In this document: positions 17,869 to 26,655 of the stretch, piece after piece
Layout: each line of letters begins with the position of its first letter
Numbering within the stretch: the first letter of the stretch is position 1
Assembly: GCA_040506895.1 (NCBI GenBank)
Contig: JBEVVY010000001.1
Location: forward strand, 2,651,116 to 2,715,115
Direction: 5' to 3'
Origin: Sedimenticola_A sp040506895
Lineage (GTDB): Bacteria; Pseudomonadota; Gammaproteobacteria; Chromatiales; Chromatiaceae
DNA: 64,000 bases
Made by a program: the position numbers and the translations under genes
The notes under the pieces: generated by a model
The model's database searches: none
What the model saw: the letters and a program-made list of their open reading frames with translations, nothing else
What the model was told of the DNA's origin: nothing

Positions 17869-18516
17869 TTGATAGCCATGGCTCACACAGATATAGACCA
17901 CCTGGTCATTACCAGTCCGACACTGGAGATGGGTGCACAACATGTCATCGATGTGCTGGGTGTGGAACCCCAGCCAGGGGGTGAGCACGAGAAGATGGGT
18001 ACACACAATCTTCTGCTGCGCCTGGGGAACAGCACTTACCTGGAGGTGATTGCAAAGAACCCCGAAGCACCTGCACCAGGCCGGCCGCGCTGGTTCTCCC
18101 TCGACAGGGTAAATGAGGGCTCGCTACCTCTTCTTGCAACCTGGGTGGCAAGGACAACGGATATAGACGCCACGGTGTCTGCATGTCCGGAGGGCGTCGG
18201 GGATATTGTGTCGATGAATCGCGGTGACCTGGACTGGCTGATAACCATTCCGCAGAATGGCGAGCTGCTACTTGATGGTGTGGTGCCATCGTTTATCGAG
18301 TGGCAGACAGCCCGGCATCCGGCAGAAGGGCTGGTCGATCACGGCCTCAGGCTGTTGGGCCTGGAACTGCATCACCCCGAACAGGAGAGGCTATCCGGCA
18401 TCTTTAAGCTGGTTGATCTCGAAGGTCCGGTAACGGTAGAAAGATGCAGGCCATCCGAGCGTCCACATCTGCAGGCGATTATAGAGACACCGGATGGCAT
18501 CAGAAGATTGAAATAG
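17869..18516 (+). CDS. VOC-superfamily glyoxalase-like protein
   Basis: This 215-residue protein starts with the VOC fold signature TDIDHLVITSPTLEMG. It also contains GTHNLLLRLGNSTYLEVIAKNP, the pattern of the glyoxalase-like (PF13468-type) group. The central part describes a second domain half with DLDWLITIPQNG. The substrate is unknown. A GAGGAAGG box at 17855-17862 sits 6 nt before a TTG (17869) and 15 nt before an ATG (17878); spacing favours TTG, codon preference favours ATG. It lies 13 nt upstream of a cytochrome c gene, probably in the same transcript. Confidence 0.8.
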   Translation: MIAMAHTDIDHLVITSPTLEMGAQHVIDVLGVEPQPGGEHEKMGTHNLLLRLGNSTYLEVIAKNPEAPAPGRPRWFSLDRVNEGSLPLLATWVARTTDIDATVSACPEGVGDIVSMNRGDLDWLITIPQNGELLLDGVVPSFIEWQTARHPAEGLVDHGLRLLGLELHHPEQERLSGIFKLVDLEGPVTVERCRPSERPHLQAIIETPDGIRRLK

Positions 18517-18529
18517 AAGGTAAGACGAT

Positions 18530-18994
18530 ATGAAAGGAAAAAGCTTGGCAATCCTGCTGGGCGTGTCGCTGTTCTCAGCAGGCAGTCATGCACTCAGTCC
18601 CGAGGCCATGGAAGGCAAGAGCCTCTACCCGGCATGCCATGTCTGCCACAACCAGGCGATGGATCCACCCCTGGGTCCGCCGATGTGGGGCGTGCAGCGT
18701 CTGTATAAAAGAAACACCCTGGATAACGAAGACTTCGTGACTTCAATGGTCGAATTTGTGAAAAAACCGACCACCGAATCGGCGGTGCACACTAAAGCGG
18801 TTTCACAGCTCGGCCTGATGCCGCCGATGCCCCTGCCCGACGAGATGCTGAAGAAGATTGCCACCTACATATTTGAAGAGCAGTTCCCTCCTCCCTGTGA
18901 CCATTGGCGGATCGCAGCCAAACGTGCCGAGAAACGGGGTGACATGGAACACGCCAGGAAGGACCTTAATCAACTGAAGCGCTTCTGCAGTTGA
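18530..18994 (+). CDS. Periplasmic monoheme c-type cytochrome
   Basis: This 154-residue protein has a signal peptide ending near residue 21 (SAGSHA-LS). A single heme-attachment motif CHVCH lies near residues 36-40, and a downstream methionine in LGLMPPMP is a likely sixth heme ligand. The heme domain ends near residue 125, followed by a basic tail carrying two extra cysteines. It would carry electrons in the periplasm. The partner is not evident, although the organism's sulfur oxidation offers many candidates. It is close behind the VOC gene. Confidence 0.85.
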   Translation: MKGKSLAILLGVSLFSAGSHALSPEAMEGKSLYPACHVCHNQAMDPPLGPPMWGVQRLYKRNTLDNEDFVTSMVEFVKKPTTESAVHTKAVSQLGLMPPMPLPDEMLKKIATYIFEEQFPPPCDHWRIAAKRAEKRGDMEHARKDLNQLKRFCS

Positions 18995-19112
18995 GTTGAG
19001 AGGAGCCAAGCGGCACTCCTGCCAGTAAACTGATCGATAGTTGGCTTTTGATAAATTGCTGTTTCGCTGGAAGACGTATCTTACATATACCAATGCTGAA
19101 AAGCGTTGGTGC

Positions 19113-19118
19113 TATACT
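19113..19118 (+). promoter_or_regulatory. Candidate extended -10 promoter for the rsgA leader
   Basis: TGCTATACT provides a TGn extended -10 element with hexamer TATACT. The -35 region is poor. It lies about 40 nt upstream of the leader ORF. Confidence 0.35.
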
Positions 19119-19156
19119 TGAACCGTATCTCATCGCTATAGGAAGGAGGCGTTTGC

Positions 19157-19198
19157 ATGATTGTTATCCGTTGTTCACAGGCCGGTAAAAAGAGCTAG
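19157..19198 (+). CDS. Possible 13-residue leader peptide ahead of rsgA-like gene
   Basis: A very strong Shine-Dalgarno sequence (GGAAGGAGG, 19141-19149) precedes ATG at 19157. The short frame encodes MIVIRCSQAGKKS and stops at TAG 19196-19198. The last codons overlap the left arm of a hairpin (19182-19188 with 19204-19210). Such an arrangement is typical of translation-sensing leaders, but nothing shows that this peptide is made. Confidence 0.35.
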   Translation: MIVIRCSQAGKKS

Positions 19199-19274
19199 TT
19201 GGATTACCGGGACAGGTTCTTTCCTGAATCCCTGCACCTCAGCTCACCTGTAATTGCCCGGCCTGTACGCCGGG
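19182..19274 (+). promoter_or_regulatory. Structured 5' leader of rsgA-like gene
   Basis: Two exact stems are visible: CCGGTAA (19182-19188) with TTACCGG (19204-19210), and CCCGGC (19257-19262) with GCCGGG (19269-19274). They lie in the 360-nt gap between the cytochrome c gene and the GTPase gene. No T-run follows the second stem, so it is not a simple intrinsic terminator. I do not recognise a named riboswitch. Confidence 0.4.
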
Positions 19275-19354
19275 GTTCATCCGAATCCCAATAGATTCAG
19301 CATGCCTGTTATTGGCGCGTGCTGCTTTACCTAATATTTTTTGGGATAACACCA

Positions 19355-20425
19355 ATGCAAATCAATAGCCTCCCTGACCTGGGTTGGAACAACTTTTTCC
19401 AGTCTCAATTGGACCTGGAGTCACTTGAATCACAACTGCCGTTCCGTGTCGTTTCCGTACAACGCAACCTGGTTGAATGCGTGGGACTCGACGAGGAGAG
19501 TCATCAGAAGCATCTTCAATTAGTAACCTACTATTGGCGACATGATCCGCCGGAAATGCATCCTGCGGTTGGTGACTGGATAATGGTGGATCGCAGTTTC
19601 AAGCCACTCTGCATACTCGAACGGAAAACGGATATAAAACGCAGGGGTGCAGGCAAAGAGTCTTTTGTTCAGCTCATTGCATCAAACATCGATACGATAT
19701 TTATCGTCACCTCATGTAACAACGAATTCAACATCAACAGGATCGAACGTTACCTGGCCATAGCAGCTGAGACCGGTATCGATTGTGTACTGGTGTTGAC
19801 TAAAACAGACCTTTGTCCGGATGTCTCACCCTATGTTGAATCCCTATCCCTAAGTCTTCCCGAGTTACCGGTCGAGAGGATAAATGCCACAGACCCTGAA
19901 GCTCTCCGTGTATTGGAAAAATGGATAGCTTACGGACAGACAGTGGCATTGCTCGGCTCTTCCGGCGTTGGGAAATCAACCATCATAAATGGTCTGAAGG
20001 GAAGTGAGGATCAGGGTACGGCCGCTATTCGTGAAAGCGACAGCAAGGGGCGCCATACCACGACATCGAGGAGCCTGCACCGTTTGGCCGGAGGGGGGCT
20101 GCTGCTCGACAATCCAGGTATGAGGGAGTTACAGATAGTCGATAGTGAAGAAGGTATCAGGAGCGCTTTCTCAGATATCGACACGCTTGCTCAACAATGC
20201 CGGTTCAAGGATTGCCAACATATCTCCGAGCCGGGGTGTGCCGTTATCAGGGAAGTTGAAGCCGGCAGGCTCGAGCAGCGTCGCCTCGATAACTACCGCA
20301 AGCTTAAGTCCGAGCAGGCGCGTAATAACGAATCGCTTGCGGAGCGGCGTAGCAGTGACCGGTCGCTGGGCCGTTTTTATAAACACGCCAAATTGAGTTC
20401 GCGCCGATTCAAATCCAGGGAGTAG
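19355..20425 (+). CDS. rsgA: Ribosome small subunit-dependent GTPase A (RsgA/YjeQ family)
   Basis: RsgA is a circularly permuted GTPase that checks 30S subunit maturation. The protein is 356 residues from the ATG at 19355; an upstream GTG at 19319 is in frame but less likely. The order of motifs shows the permutation: an OB-like N-terminal domain, G4 (VLTKTDLC), then G1 GSSGVGKST near residue 200, G2/G3 with the LLDNPGMRE segment, and the zinc-binding C-x4-C-x-H-x5-C motif CRFKDCQHISEPGC. The N-terminal LGWNNFF start resembles the paralog group found beside the housekeeping copy in many bacteria, so it may be a second RsgA. It has a long structured leader. Confidence 0.9.
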   Translation: MQINSLPDLGWNNFFQSQLDLESLESQLPFRVVSVQRNLVECVGLDEESHQKHLQLVTYYWRHDPPEMHPAVGDWIMVDRSFKPLCILERKTDIKRRGAGKESFVQLIASNIDTIFIVTSCNNEFNINRIERYLAIAAETGIDCVLVLTKTDLCPDVSPYVESLSLSLPELPVERINATDPEALRVLEKWIAYGQTVALLGSSGVGKSTIINGLKGSEDQGTAAIRESDSKGRHTTTSRSLHRLAGGGLLLDNPGMRELQIVDSEEGIRSAFSDIDTLAQQCRFKDCQHISEPGCAVIREVEAGRLEQRRLDNYRKLKSEQARNNESLAERRSSDRSLGRFYKHAKLSSRRFKSRE

Positions 20426-20493
20426 TGATAAGCGATATTCAAAGCACCACTGTTTGAAGATCTGAAAGCGACATATCGAGACAGTTTATTGCG

Positions 20494-21054
20494 TCACTCG
20501 GCAAGCAGTGCCGCAATAGCCTTCTCAACCTCCTCCGCCCGCTTTTCACCGATATGGGTCTCGCCGATAAAGAGGTAGCGTAGCTGTCCCTGCTTGTCGA
20601 CCAGGTAGAAGCTGGGCCAGTAGCGGGTACCGGTGGCGTTCCAGTAGGAGAAGTCGTTGTCCATCATCACCGGGTGGGTCAGTTTGAACTTCTTGATCTT
20701 CTTCTCGACATTGGCCCGTTTCCGTTCGTGCTGAAACTCGGGAGTGTGGACACCAACCACCTGGAACGGTTGGTCCTTGAACTTCTCTTCAACGGAGTGC
20801 AACCAGGGGAAGGAGCGGTAACAGTTCCAGCAGTCGAAAGTCCAGAAGTCCAGCATCACCACCTTGCCCTTCAGGGAAGCCAGGGTGATGGGCACGGAGT
20901 TGAGCCAATCCTCGAAAGCGGTGTGGGTGAACTCGGGCGCAGGCCTCGGTTTCAGCTCCCTGCCCTCTGCCAGGGAGAGAAACGTCAGGCTGAATGCCAT
21001 CAACAGAATGATGGCGGCAGGTTTATACGGTATTGCGAGGGCTCTTCTTTGCAT
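20494..21054 (-). CDS. Periplasmic TlpA-like thioredoxin-fold protein
   Basis: This 186-residue protein has an N-terminal signal or anchor helix (residues 12-30). Its thioredoxin fold carries the active-site segment FWTFDCWNCYRSFPWL, where CWNC is the redox pair, near residues 75-78. The cis-proline region is ATGTRYWPSFYLVDKQG. It resembles the C-terminal domain of DipZ/TlpA-like thiol oxidoreductases. A DsrE-like periplasmic gene lies 61 nt upstream in the same direction, so the two may act together on periplasmic thiols or sulfur carriers. That link is inference. Confidence 0.88.
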   Translation of the reverse strand: MQRRALAIPYKPAAIILLMAFSLTFLSLAEGRELKPRPAPEFTHTAFEDWLNSVPITLASLKGKVVMLDFWTFDCWNCYRSFPWLHSVEEKFKDQPFQVVGVHTPEFQHERKRANVEKKIKKFKLTHPVMMDNDFSYWNATGTRYWPSFYLVDKQGQLRYLFIGETHIGEKRAEEVEKAIAALLAE

Positions 21055-21115
21055 GTTCGGTACCCGGGTTGTTTGGCCATATCCGTAGGGACCGTGCGGA
21101 TGCGGGAATTATTTC

Positions 21116-21616
21116 TCACTCCACCTTGATATAGGCAAATCCCTGGCGCTGCAGGTCGGCCACCTGCACCACGCCGGAGGGAACAGACTCCACGCCCTCG
21201 TAGAGTTTCGATGCGTCCAGTCCCACCTGGCTGCGGGTGATGTCGCACAACTCCAGTCCCACGGACATCACCTGGTTGAGGCTCGACAGGCGCCCCTTGA
21301 GGTTGTCGCGGCGTTCCGCCAGCGCGGCATCCTCTGCAAAGGGGGTCTTCTCCAGCTTGTCGCCGGTGACGAAGCGGATGCCGTGGGCAACGAAGACGAT
21401 GCGCACGTCGTACTCGATCATCTCGTTCTCGTAGTGTGTGACCATGTTGTGGATGCTGGTGAGCATCGCACTGAAGCGGCGGGGATCGGCGAAGTCGGCG
21501 TGGTAGACCACCTTCACCACGTCGTCGTCTGCCTCGTCGGCGAAGGCCGAGGGGATGTTGAACCAGATGATGGCGGCGAACAGGGCGATGATGGCGGTGA
21601 TTCTGACAGGAAGCAT
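21116..21616 (-). CDS. Periplasmic DsrE/F-like protein
   Basis: This 166-residue protein has a signal peptide (cleavage near AFA-DEAD, residue 26) and a DsrE/DsrF-like domain starting VVKVVYHADFADPRRF. Typical segments are MLTSIHNMVTHYE and VRIVFVAHGIRFV. A cysteine in VGLELCDITR sits near the position of the active cysteine of sulfur-carrying DsrE proteins. Exported members of this family are common in sulfur oxidisers, but their substrates are not established. It precedes the TlpA-like gene by 61 nt, likely one transcript. Confidence 0.8.
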   Translation of the reverse strand: MLPVRITAIIALFAAIIWFNIPSAFADEADDDVVKVVYHADFADPRRFSAMLTSIHNMVTHYENEMIEYDVRIVFVAHGIRFVTGDKLEKTPFAEDAALAERRDNLKGRLSSLNQVMSVGLELCDITRSQVGLDASKLYEGVESVPSGVVQVADLQRQGFAYIKVE

Positions 21617-21791
21617 GGCGGACTCCTCGTTATGGGTGGTCTCTATCTGATGGGGCTAACCATGCACCGTTTGGGAAGATCCAACAATTGAGGTTTTCCT
21701 TGGTCGGATCTGTGAAAACCGCCAAAAAGGCTATAAATAACAGTTGTGTGGGGTACAATACGCGGCCTCTTAAAGTTGATGCGCGAAAACC

Positions 21792-23666
21792 ATGTTTCAT
21801 GCCGATAGCTACGATGTGATCGTTGTGGGCGGGGGTCATGCCGGTACCGAGGCGGCCCTGGCGGCCGCGCGCATGGGTGCCCGTACCCTGCTGCTGACCC
21901 ACAACATCGACACCCTCGGCCAGATGAGCTGCAACCCGGCTATCGGCGGTATCGGCAAGGGCCACCTGGTGAAAGAGGTGGACGCCCTGGGCGGCCTGAT
22001 GGCACGCGCCACCGACAGGGGCGGTATCCAGTTCCGCATACTCAACTCGCGCAAGGGTCCCGCGGTACGCGCCACCCGCGCCCAGGCGGACCGTGTTCTC
22101 TACAGGGCCGCGGTGCGTTTCGCCCTGGAGAACCAGCAGAACCTCGATATCTTCCAGCAGGCGGTGGATGACCTGGTCGTCGAGGGTGAACAGGTCACCG
22201 GCGTGGTGACCCAGATGGGGCTCAAGTTCCACGCCCGCTCGGTGGTGCTCACCACCGGTACCTTCCTTGGCGGACGTATCCATATCGGGCTCAACAATTA
22301 CGAGGGCGGACGCGCGGGGGATCCGCCGGCCAACGCCCTCTCCCGGCGGCTACGGGAGCTCCCCTTCAACGTGGACCGGCTGAAGACCGGCACCCCGCCC
22401 CGCATCGACAGCCGCACTATCGACTACAGCGAACTCCAGGCCCAGCCCGGGGACGACCCGGTGCCGGTCTTCTCCTTCATGGGTTCACCGCAGGAGCACC
22501 CGGAGCAGGTACCCTGCCATATCACCCATACCAACGAGCGCACCCACGAGATCATCCGCGGGGGCATGTCCCGCTCGCCGATGTTCACCGGGGTGATCGA
22601 GGGGGTCGGTCCCCGCTACTGCCCCTCCATCGAGGACAAGGTGGTGCGCTTTGCCGACCGTGACTCCCACCAGATCTTCATCGAGCCCGAGGGACTGACC
22701 AGCAACGAGGTCTATCCCAACGGTATCTCCACCTCCCTGCCCTTCGATGTGCAGTGGGAGCTGGTGCGCTCCATGAAGGGGTTTGCGAATGCACGGATCG
22801 TGCGTCCCGGTTACGCCATCGAGTACGACTTCTTCGATCCCCAGGATCTGAAACCCAGTCTCGAGACCCGATTCATCGAAGGGCTCTATTTCGCCGGCCA
22901 GATCAACGGCACCACTGGTTACGAGGAGGCGGCGGCCCAGGGGCTGCTGGCAGGGCTCAACGCGGTACTCAAGATCAACGAGCGGGAGGCCTGGTGCCCA
23001 CGCAGGGACGAGGCCTACCTGGGCGTGCTGGTGGACGACCTGATCACCCGCGGCACAAAGGAGCCCTACCGCATGTTCACCAGCCGGGCGGAGTTCCGCC
23101 TGCTGCTGCGGGAGGACAACGCCGACCTGCGTCTGACCGAGCAGGGGCGCCGGCTGGGGCTGGTGGAGGACGGGCGCTGGGAGGCCTTCGACCGCAAGCG
23201 CGAGGCGATCGAACAGGAGCGCCAGCGGCTGCGGGATATCTGGGTCCACCCCGGCAGCGAGGCGGGCGACATCGCCGAGCAGGAGCTGGGCACCTCCATC
23301 TCCCGTGAGACCCGGGCACTGGACCTGCTGAGCCGTCCCGAGATCAGCTACGACGGTTTGCGCAGACTGCCCACGGTTTCACCGGGCGTGGAAGATCCGA
23401 AAGTGGCCGAACAGCTGGAGATCCAGGCCAAGTACGCCGGCTATATCGAACGCCAGCAGGATGAGATCGAGCGGGCACGGGCCAACGAGGCGGTGAAGCT
23501 GCCCCAGGATTTCGATTACGGCAAGGTCAAGGGGCTGTCGTCCGAGGTGCGGGAGAAACTCTCCAAGAGCCATCCCACCACCATCGGCCAGGCGGGCCGC
23601 ATCCCCGGCATGACCCCGGCGGCCATTTCCCTGCTGCTGATCCACCTCAAGCGCAAGTCCGCATAA
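21792..23666 (+). CDS. mnmG: tRNA uridine-5-carboxymethylaminomethyl modification enzyme MnmG
   Basis: MnmG (GidA) is the FAD- and NADH-dependent partner of MnmE in wobble uridine modification. It is 624 residues. The FAD-binding Rossmann motif VVGGGHAGTEAALAAARMG is at residues 12-30, and the catalytic-region GQMSCNPAIGGIGKGHLVKE follows at about 45-65. The FAGQING motif lies near residue 368. The C-terminal helical domain that binds MnmE ends LLIHLKRKSA. The stop codon shares its last base with the rsmG start (TAATG), so the two are translationally coupled. Confidence 0.98.
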   Translation: MFHADSYDVIVVGGGHAGTEAALAAARMGARTLLLTHNIDTLGQMSCNPAIGGIGKGHLVKEVDALGGLMARATDRGGIQFRILNSRKGPAVRATRAQADRVLYRAAVRFALENQQNLDIFQQAVDDLVVEGEQVTGVVTQMGLKFHARSVVLTTGTFLGGRIHIGLNNYEGGRAGDPPANALSRRLRELPFNVDRLKTGTPPRIDSRTIDYSELQAQPGDDPVPVFSFMGSPQEHPEQVPCHITHTNERTHEIIRGGMSRSPMFTGVIEGVGPRYCPSIEDKVVRFADRDSHQIFIEPEGLTSNEVYPNGISTSLPFDVQWELVRSMKGFANARIVRPGYAIEYDFFDPQDLKPSLETRFIEGLYFAGQINGTTGYEEAAAQGLLAGLNAVLKINEREAWCPRRDEAYLGVLVDDLITRGTKEPYRMFTSRAEFRLLLREDNADLRLTEQGRRLGLVEDGRWEAFDRKREAIEQERQRLRDIWVHPGSEAGDIAEQELGTSISRETRALDLLSRPEISYDGLRRLPTVSPGVEDPKVAEQLEIQAKYAGYIERQQDEIERARANEAVKLPQDFDYGKVKGLSSEVREKLSKSHPTTIGQAGRIPGMTPAAISLLLIHLKRKSA

Positions 23667-24307
23667 TGAACGATCAGCGCCTCACCTGGGAAAAGCAGCT
23701 CGCCGATGGCCTTCACAGGATGGGTGTCGACCTCAGTAATCAGCAGCAGGGCCTGCTGCTCGACTACCTCGCCCTGCTGCTGAAGTGGAACAACGCTTTC
23801 AACCTTACCGCGGTGAGGGACCCCGCCGAGATGGTAGCCAGGCAACTGCTCGACAGTCTCTCCATTCTCGACATGGTCAGGGGGCCGAGGGTGCTGGATG
23901 TCGGTACCGGGCCTGGGCTGCCGGGCATTCCCCTGGCCATCGCCCTGTCGGATGCCAACTTCACCCTGCTCGACTCCAACGGCAAGAAGACGCGTTTTGT
24001 GCAGCAGGCGAAAACCGCCCTCGGGCTTTCCAATGTCGAAGTGGTCAACGGACGGGTGGAGACTTTCCGGCCTGAAAACCCTTTTGATACCGTCACCTCC
24101 CGGGCCTTTGCTGCTCTGCCAAAGATGGCCCAGCTGACCGCGCACCTGCTAGCCGGCGACGGACAGCTGCTGGCCATGAAGGGCACCATACCTCAAGACG
24201 AGATAGCACAGGTCGAGAGAGAGGGTCACCGGGTCCAGGTTATCGAACTCAAAGTGCCTGACACGGAAGGCGAGCGCCACGCCATTCTTCTCCGTCCCCG
24301 GGATTGA
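23666..24307 (+). CDS. rsmG: 16S rRNA (guanine-N7) methyltransferase RsmG
   Basis: RsmG (GidB) methylates G527 in helix 18 of 16S rRNA using S-adenosylmethionine. The protein is 213 residues, near the usual 207. The SAM-binding motif VLDVGTGPGLPGIPLAIA lies near residues 75-92, and TSRAFAALPKM near 140 is a family signature. It overlaps mnmG by one base, the standard order beside the origin. Confidence 0.97.
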   Translation: MNDQRLTWEKQLADGLHRMGVDLSNQQQGLLLDYLALLLKWNNAFNLTAVRDPAEMVARQLLDSLSILDMVRGPRVLDVGTGPGLPGIPLAIALSDANFTLLDSNGKKTRFVQQAKTALGLSNVEVVNGRVETFRPENPFDTVTSRAFAALPKMAQLTAHLLAGDGQLLAMKGTIPQDEIAQVEREGHRVQVIELKVPDTEGERHAILLRPRD

Positions 24308-24403
24308 CAGCACAATAATTTGCTGACGATGTGGCGCATACCCGGTGAGTGGTTTATACGTTCTATCAGGAAAACGTTTATTCAAAGGGAAAGGGGTTGC
24401 CAG

Positions 24404-24805
24404 ATGAGATACAGAACAGGATTACTTGCACTGGTGCTGCTTACAGGCTGTTCCCAGGCTGAAGAGGTGAACATGAACCCCGGGCTGTGGGAGTGGAGCA
24501 CGGAGATGGATATGCCCGGCATGCCGATGAAGATGCCGCCAACGGTCTACCAGCAGTGTATTACCCGGGAGGACCTGGTACCCCAGGAGGGTGGCCAGAA
24601 CCAGGATTGCGAGATCACCGAGATGGAAACCTCGGGTGACACGGTCTCCTGGAAGATGACCTGCAACAGCCCTGCGGGCCAGGTCATCAGTACCGGCAAG
24701 ATGACCTATGCCGGTGATAGCGCCACCGGCGAGATGTCCGTCAACACGGCCGGCATGGAGATGCTCAGCCGCAGTCGCGGACGACGCCTGGGCGAGTGCC
24801 AATAG
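24404..24805 (+). CDS. DUF3617-type lipoprotein
   Basis: The protein has 133 residues from the ATG at 24404, preceded by AAGGGG. An upstream in-frame ATG at 24320 would disrupt the signal peptide. The N terminus MRYRTGLLALVLLTGC carries a lipobox (LTGC). The mature part starts with the DUF3617 hallmark NPGLWEWSTEMDMPGMP, contains paired cysteines (YQQCITRED and NQDCEI) and ends with the SRGRRLGEC segment. Members are common proteobacterial envelope proteins of unknown function. It stands 96 nt after rsmG. Confidence 0.85.
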   Translation: MRYRTGLLALVLLTGCSQAEEVNMNPGLWEWSTEMDMPGMPMKMPPTVYQQCITREDLVPQEGGQNQDCEITEMETSGDTVSWKMTCNSPAGQVISTGKMTYAGDSATGEMSVNTAGMEMLSRSRGRRLGECQ

Positions 24806-24844
24806 CCCGCCAGTAGCAGCGCTCGTCTTCCCACCTGACCTGGT

Positions 24845-24867
24845 CGCGGGGGTGCCTATACCCCGCG
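24845..24867 (+). terminator. GC-rich hairpin downstream of DUF3617 gene
   Basis: CGCGGGG (24845-24851) pairs exactly with CCCCGCG (24861-24867) across a 9-nt loop, 40 nt after the stop codon. No T-run follows, so terminator function is tentative. Confidence 0.3.
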
Positions 24868-25078
24868 CCATGTCAAACGCTTTTAAGGGATTTTATTTCC
24901 CTTCTGCCGGGCCCGTCACGCTTTCCCCGGCCGCTTTTGTAACCGTGAGCGGTTATTCACATATCCGCCGGCCGCCATTGGATTCTGCCCCGCAACCACC
25001 GACAACCTGATTGAGGATCCGGGTCCGGTAGGCCCGGAGCCTTTCTGAATTGGGCTTGTTTGTAGTGAGGCAATGATT

Positions 25079-26197
25079 ATGCCTGGCAGAACTTTTTTTA
25101 CCTTTTTGATACTCCTGTTCATCCTGAGCGGTTGCATGAAACCGACATCCTATCGTCCGGTGGTCTCCGATGAGCGGGTTGCCGGAGAGCAGGAGAAGCA
25201 GCGGCGGATCGCCCTGCAGCGCAGCGCCAGGCTAAAACAACGCCTGGCCGAGGTCAGTTATCCCCTGCGGCGGGCAGCGGCTGATTTCTGCCCCGAGGAG
25301 CAACGTGCCGGAACCGGTATCTACTTCACCCATCCCTATGCCTACCAGGATGGGTTCAGGGATACGGCCAGGGCGCTCTTCAAACTGCCTGACGGGGTAA
25401 AGGTCTCCCATGTGGTATCAGGTACGCCTGCAGCAAAGGCGGGGATACTGCCTGGAGACAGGCTGCTTGTGATCGGCGGGCACACAATCCAGCCCGGCGA
25501 GGCGGGGATCAAGGCCCTGCGGCGTTATTACAGAAAAGAGGTGAAAGCCGGTGAACCCCTGGTGATCAGGATCCGGCGCGATGGCAGCGAGATGAGCATG
25601 GAGGTGGAGACCGAGCGGGTATGCGGCTACCCGGTGGTGTTGAAGGAGAGCGGCCGGATCAACGCCTTCTCCGATGGCAGGCGTGTACTGGTGACCCCGG
25701 GGATGATCCGCTTCACCGAGAACGACCATGAACTCGGCATGGTGGTCGCACATGAACTCGCCCACAACGCCATGCATCACATGGATGCCAGGCGGATCAA
25801 TTCCATGGGTGGCATGGTGCTGGATGTACTGGCGGCCTCGGCCGGGGTTTTTACCAAGGGCTATTTCAGCAAGCTCACCGGCAGGGCTTTCTCCCAGGAG
25901 TTCGAGGCGGAGGCGGATTACGTGGGGCTCTATATCCTCGCGCGGGCCGGCGTACCCATCGAAGAGTCGGCCAACTTCTGGCGCCGCATGGCGGCGGAGC
26001 GTCCGTCGGACATCCGGGGAATCAAAGGGGCGACCCACCCCACCACGGCGAAACGCTTCCTGCTGATAGAGGAGACGGTCAGTGAGATCCGGCAGAAACG
26101 CCTGAAGGGTCTGGCCATGGAGCCCGAGATGAAGGCGCGGCGGCAGAAGGGACTGGCCCTGATGCCCGGCGCCCAGGGTAGCTCGGGGAAGGGCTGA
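25079..26197 (+). CDS. M48-family metalloprotease lipoprotein with PDZ domain
   Basis: The protein has about 372 residues. ATG at 25079 has GAGG 8 nt upstream, whereas the in-frame ATG at 25073 has only 2 nt, so I chose the later start. The signal peptide ends in lipobox LSGC. A PDZ-like domain spans about residues 85-180 (GVKVSHVVSGTPAAKAGILPGDRLLVIGG). The zinc site VVAHELAHNAMHHM (HEXXH) lies near residue 220, and the third-ligand region FEAEADYVGLYILARAG near 270. It is probably an outer-membrane-associated protease of the quality-control type, as in BepA/LoiP relatives; the substrate is unknown. Confidence 0.9.
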   Translation: MPGRTFFTFLILLFILSGCMKPTSYRPVVSDERVAGEQEKQRRIALQRSARLKQRLAEVSYPLRRAAADFCPEEQRAGTGIYFTHPYAYQDGFRDTARALFKLPDGVKVSHVVSGTPAAKAGILPGDRLLVIGGHTIQPGEAGIKALRRYYRKEVKAGEPLVIRIRRDGSEMSMEVETERVCGYPVVLKESGRINAFSDGRRVLVTPGMIRFTENDHELGMVVAHELAHNAMHHMDARRINSMGGMVLDVLAASAGVFTKGYFSKLTGRAFSQEFEAEADYVGLYILARAGVPIEESANFWRRMAAERPSDIRGIKGATHPTTAKRFLLIEETVSEIRQKRLKGLAMEPEMKARRQKGLALMPGAQGSSGKG

Positions 26198-26289
26198 GCA
26201 TCGAGGCCCCTGGGCCGGGTGTCCCGGATGTCGCACCACTCTCCCTGCTGATATCATGCGGGGATGATGGTATGCCGGGGAGGCGGGTT

Positions 26290-26586
26290 ATGAGCGACAA
26301 CATACAGGGTAAATGCTGGAGCTGCGGCACTGAACTGGGCGCCAGCGACTACGGCCGGGAGACCAACTGCCTGACGTGCGGCAAGCCGAACCGGGTATGT
26401 CGCAACTGCCGCTGGTACGCCCCGGGCCAGACCAACGAGTGCCGCGAGCCGGTGGCCGACCGGGTGATGGAGAAGGATAAACCCAACTACTGCGGTTTCT
26501 TCGAGCCCACCGGGGAGCCGGTTGGCGGGGCCTCCTCGGACCAGGATGACCTGCTGAAAGCGGCGGAGGATCTGTTCAAGTTCTGA
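26290..26586 (+). CDS. Small zinc-ribbon-like protein
   Basis: This is a 98-residue soluble protein from ATG 26290, which follows GGGAGG; the longer frame from 26272 lacks that spacing. It has CWSCG, CLTCG and CRNC pairs plus two further cysteines (ECRE, YCGFF), suggesting two metal-binding ribbons in the first 65 residues. The tail is acidic and helical (SSDQDDLLKAAEDLFKF). I do not recognise a named function. It lies between the M48 protease and parA, all rightward, 92 nt after the protease gene. Confidence 0.75.
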   Translation: MSDNIQGKCWSCGTELGASDYGRETNCLTCGKPNRVCRNCRWYAPGQTNECREPVADRVMEKDKPNYCGFFEPTGEPVGGASSDQDDLLKAAEDLFKF

Positions 26587-26655
26587 CCTTCCGGTGCCCG
26601 GATGTACTGAGGGCTGCACACTATCCCCTGGCGCGGCGCCGTAACGGTACTTACT

